From an uncultured Planctomycetota bacterium (GTDB lineage Bacteria > Planctomycetota > Planctomycetia > Pirellulales > Thermoguttaceae): a DNA stretch of 7,271 nucleotides. A model generated the notes under the pieces. It was not told the DNA's origin, did not search any database, and worked only from the letters and a program-made list of their open reading frames with translations. Positions within the stretch are counted from its first letter, which is position 1. Each line of letters begins with the position of its first letter. Positions 5,071 to 7,271 of this stretch are shown here, piece by piece. A program made the translations under genes and the position numbers. The stretch spans positions 1 through 7,271 of the forward strand of contig CADBTE010000361.1 in the NCBI GenBank assembly GCA_902797455.1. The letters are read 5' to 3'.

Positions 5071-6603
5071 ATGAAATCACAGGGACTCCTCATCACCCTG
5101 ATCGTGTTCATCATCATCACGCTCGGGCTGTGCGTGTCCAATTATTTCACCGCCAAGAAACTCCAAGAGGTTGGCGCGGTGGCGGCGCAGGCCTCGGAAC
5201 AGGCCAAAAGCGCCGAGGCGGAGGCCCGCAAGGCGACATCCCAGCTGGACAAGGCCAAAGAGCTGGTCGGCTATCCCGCCGCCAGTGCCGATGATTTCCT
5301 CAAGTCGATGGAAGACGAGCTCAAAGCGCTGGCCGGGGAAGACGCCGAGGTGACGCCCAGTTACCACGATACCCTCAGCGGTTTGGCCAACACGGTGGCG
5401 CAGCTCAGTGAGAATCTCAAGCAGACGCAAATCCAGCGCGATGAGTTTCAGGCCAGGGCCGAGGAGCAAGAGGCCGCCACGACCGAGCAGAAAAAAATCT
5501 TTGACACGACCGTCGCCCGGCAGGGGAGTGAATATAAGAAGAGCGCCGAGGACGCTCAGAAGCGTTACGGCGAGATGGAAAAAACCAACCACGAGCTGGT
5601 TGCCAAAGTCGATAAGATCGACCAAGAGGCCAAACGCCAGAACGAGGAGTTCCGAACTCAGGCGGCCGACGCCGCCGAGACCGCCGCGGCGGTGGCGCAG
5701 ATCAACACCAATCTGCGTGACAAGCTCGACCAAATGCATCAGGCCGAGTTCGAGGTTCCCGACGGCCATATCGTCTATGTCGACCAGATGAACCAGCGTG
5801 TCCGTATCGATCTGGGCAAAGCCGATGGGCTCCGTCTTTTGACCAACTTCAGTGTCTTCGCCTTCGACGCGGTCCAGCACGGAATCCTCGTCCCGAAGGG
5901 GTCGATCGAGGTGGTCCGCATCCTCGGCGACCACGAGGCCGAGGCGCTGATCCGGTCTGACGAGATGCTCAATCCGCTCCTTCCGCAGGATGTCATCTAT
6001 ACCCCGCTGTGGAAGGCCGGCGAGACGGTTCAGTTCGCGCTGGATTACTTCCTCGATATTGACGGCAACGGGACCAACGATGTCGACATCGTCAAGAAGA
6101 TTATCACCTCCAGCGGTTCGGAAGTGGCCGCCTACATCGATGAGGATGGTGAGATCCAGGGTACGATTACTCCCAATATTTCCTACTTCATCTTCGGCAA
6201 CGAGCAGCTCGATCTTCTCTTGAAAGATGACTTCACCAAAGAGAAAGAGCAAAAGAAGAGAATCTCCGAGGCCCACAACTCGATGTTCGAGCAGGTTCGC
6301 CGCAACAGCATTCGCGAGATGCGTCTGGGCGAGTTCCTCCGTCAGGTGAGCTACCGCCCGACCGCCGAGGTTTCGAAGTTCCAGGAACAGGGGGGAATGG
6401 TCGACGAGGTCTCCAATCCCGGTTCGCCTCTGGTCTCGAAGGGGAACATCGCTCCGATTTATTCCCCGAATACCCTCCCCGAGCCGCTCAAGTCCCGCGG
6501 CCTGACGGCGCCGCTGTACGACAAGAAGAGCTCGACCCGCCCGCACACTTCCGCCGGTCACGTCAGCGACATCTACTTCCAGCCGAAGAACCCGACCAGA
6601 TAA
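5071..6603 (+). CDS. membrane-anchored coiled-coil protein of unknown function with beta-domain and possible BRCT-like segment
   Basis: A 510-residue protein I do not recognise as a named family. Residues 6-26 form one hydrophobic membrane segment near the N-terminus. Residues about 30-225 are rich in Ala, Glu, Lys and Gln and predict a long coiled coil, interrupted at about 66-100. Residues about 228-316 form a beta-rich domain (GHIVYVDQ, then VRIDLGKADGL, then a VFAFDAV strand and a closing VIYTPLW) that recalls small beta-barrels such as the FlgT C-terminal domain. Residues about 320-376 (FALDYFLDIDG, then IVKKIITSSGSEV, then ITPNISYFIFGN) resemble the pattern of a BRCT fold. Residues 430-510 look disordered and hold three 19-residue repeats. 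If the membrane segment is a signal anchor, most of the protein is extracytoplasmic. It may be a structural or scaffold protein of the envelope. It is monocistronic, with its own promoter and terminator. The long reading frame antisense to it is a codon-bias shadow. Confidence 0.88.
   Translation: MKSQGLLITLIVFIIITLGLCVSNYFTAKKLQEVGAVAAQASEQAKSAEAEARKATSQLDKAKELVGYPAASADDFLKSMEDELKALAGEDAEVTPSYHDTLSGLANTVAQLSENLKQTQIQRDEFQARAEEQEAATTEQKKIFDTTVARQGSEYKKSAEDAQKRYGEMEKTNHELVAKVDKIDQEAKRQNEEFRTQAADAAETAAAVAQINTNLRDKLDQMHQAEFEVPDGHIVYVDQMNQRVRIDLGKADGLRLLTNFSVFAFDAVQHGILVPKGSIEVVRILGDHEAEALIRSDEMLNPLLPQDVIYTPLWKAGETVQFALDYFLDIDGNGTNDVDIVKKIITSSGSEVAAYIDEDGEIQGTITPNISYFIFGNEQLDLLLKDDFTKEKEQKKRISEAHNSMFEQVRRNSIREMRLGEFLRQVSYRPTAEVSKFQEQGGMVDEVSNPGSPLVSKGNIAPIYSPNTLPEPLKSRGLTAPLYDKKSSTRPHTSAGHVSDIYFQPKNPTR
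6436..6600 (+). repeat. three 19-residue C-terminal repeats in the coiled-coil protein
   Basis: Residues 456-474, 475-493 and 494-510 each start with the pattern S-x-G-x-[ITV]-[AS]-[PD]-[IL]-Y: SKGNIAPIY, SRGLTAPLY and SAGHVSDIY. The spacing is exactly 19 residues both times, and the last copy is cut short by the stop codon. The copies differ at the DNA level, so this is an old, selected peptide repeat rather than a recent duplication. It may be a repeated binding motif. Confidence 0.6.
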
Positions 6604-6654
6604 GGTTCGGCACCAGCGGCCCCGGATCGTTTCCGCGTTTCGTCGGATCCACTC

Positions 6655-6691
6655 AGCCCGCCCCACTGTTGCAGATGGGCGGGCTTTTTTT
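6655..6691 (+). terminator. intrinsic terminator of the coiled-coil gene
   Basis: A perfect 9-bp GC-rich stem (AGCCCGCCC at 6655-6663, GGGCGGGCT at 6677-6685) with a 13-nt loop, followed directly by a run of T (6685-6691). It lies about 50 nt past the stop codon and separates this unit from galK. Confidence 0.92.
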
Positions 6692-6717
6692 GTCGGTTCG
6701 TTTTCTCTTCGGACTTG

Positions 6718-6746
6718 TTGCGCGCCCCTCTTTTAAGGGGTACAAT
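6718..6746 (+). promoter_or_regulatory. candidate galK promoter with inverted repeat in the spacer
   Basis: TACAAT (6741-6746, 5 of 6) is a good -10. The -35 with 17-nt spacing is TTGCGC (6718-6723, only 3 of 6). The spacer carries an inverted repeat CCCCT/AGGGG (6725-6729 and 6736-6740), a position where a repressor or activator could act, which would fit a weak -35. Transcription would start near 6753, about 70 nt before the ATG. Confidence 0.5.
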
Positions 6747-6774
6747 AGCTAAAGGGGCTGTTTTATCAACGATC

Positions 6775-6782
6775 GAACGTTC
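6775..6782. promoter_or_regulatory. GAACGTTC palindrome in the galK leader
   Basis: An 8-bp perfect palindrome lying between two TCAAC pentamers (6766-6770 and 6781-6785), about 45 nt upstream of the galK start. It could be an operator downstream of the promoter. At this length it could also be chance. Confidence 0.3.
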
Positions 6783-6825
6783 AACATCATAAGCGAAACA
6801 TCGCGTTTTTTACAAAGGGATAGCC

Positions 6826-7271
6826 ATGCAAGCAAGTCCTCTGGCAAAATCAGCGGTTAACGAGTTTATCTCCCGATACGGAACCTTTCCCACCGCGATG
6901 GCGGCGGCTCCCGGCCGTGTCAATCTCATCGGTGAACATACCGACTACAACGGCGGATTCGTCTTTCCCCTGGCTATCGAGCGGTACACCGTGATCGCCG
7001 CCGGACCTAAAGAAGAAGATCCCCAGTCTCCCCCCACGGCGACGTTCTGGACCGACTCTTTCGACGAGGAGGCGACGATTCCTCTCGACCGGCCCCTTCC
7101 TCCCGAAGATAAAGTGTCCTGGGTGAGCTATGTCGCGGGGACTATTGCCGGCTGCCTCGAAAAGGGGATGAAGGTTTCCTCCTTCAACGCGGTGATTCGT
7201 TCCGACGTTCCGCTGGGAGGAGGCCTTTCCAGCAGCGCGTCGCTGGAGGTTGCCGTGGCGACGCTTATGGA
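6826..7271 (+). CDS. galK: galactokinase (5' part; C-terminus off window)
   Basis: I translated 148 codons from ATG 6826 to the window edge, about 40% of the usual ~380-residue enzyme. Galactokinase phosphorylates galactose with ATP to galactose 1-phosphate, the entry step of the Leloir pathway in the cytoplasm. The family signature GRVNLIGEHTDYNGG is at residues 30-44; it includes Arg31, Glu37 and Asp40, which match the sugar-binding and catalytic-site residues of the family. The GHMP-kinase ATP-binding motif PLGGGLSSSASLE is at residues 129-141. The Shine-Dalgarno AAGGGA (6815-6820) lies 5 nt before the ATG. The gene follows a strong terminator and so has its own promoter. Whether galT or other sugar genes follow cannot be seen. 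Confidence 0.96.
   Translation, partial: MQASPLAKSAVNEFISRYGTFPTAMAAAPGRVNLIGEHTDYNGGFVFPLAIERYTVIAAGPKEEDPQSPPTATFWTDSFDEEATIPLDRPLPPEDKVSWVSYVAGTIAGCLEKGMKVSSFNAVIRSDVPLGGGLSSSASLEVAVATLM

Noticed and set aside
5063..5074. A three-codon ORF (ATGAAACAATGA) overlapping the start of the coiled-coil gene.
   Set aside because: It lies only 3 nt after the Shine-Dalgarno, too close for good initiation, and is too short to judge. ATG 5071 leads directly into the membrane segment.
5077..6666. A 529-codon open frame on the minus strand, antisense to the coiled-coil gene.
   Set aside because: It mirrors the coding frame of the plus-strand gene, has no Shine-Dalgarno or promoter, and its product (long Leu/Asp/Val-rich stretches) is what antisense reading of a GC-rich gene gives. 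The plus-strand gene has a promoter, an RBS, a membrane segment and a terminator.

Overview
The window (about 7.3 kb, GC-rich) looks like ordinary chromosome from a planctomycete, probably of the Pirellulales. That placement is an inference. It rests on a single-copy-style HU protein with a lysine-rich N-terminal extension and a C-terminal ALKDM-type tail, a membrane-anchored coiled-coil protein of a kind I know only as uncharacterised, a secreted HtrA-like protease and mostly single-gene transcription units. I see no transposase, integrase, CRISPR array, tRNA or rRNA.

Layout from left to right: (1) the minus-strand gene for a secreted trypsin-like serine protease with a PDZ domain, whose C-terminal end is cut off by the window edge; (2) a minus-strand phenylacetate-CoA ligase (paaK) followed by a strong intrinsic terminator; (3) a minus-strand HU-family DNA-binding protein with its own consensus sigma-70-type promoter, a leader of about 130 nt and a terminator; (4) a minus-strand lipoprotein made of TPR repeats; (5) a 520-bp divergent intergenic region with a near-perfect plus-strand promoter and a four-copy 18-bp-period repeat; (6) a plus-strand inner-membrane-anchored coiled-coil protein with a small beta-rich domain, a possible BRCT-like segment and three 19-residue C-terminal repeats, ended by a strong terminator; (7) the start of a plus-strand galactokinase gene (galK), cut off by the right edge.

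The genes do not form an evident pathway. Terminators or promoters separate most of them, so each appears to be its own transcription unit. Two proteins (HtrA-like and TPR lipoprotein) are exported and one is anchored in the membrane, so envelope functions are over-represented. PaaK and GalK are metabolic, and HU is a nucleoid protein. The points most worth following are the coiled-coil protein's unusual C-terminal half and the regularly spaced repeats upstream of its gene and of paaK. I found no clear new biological system.
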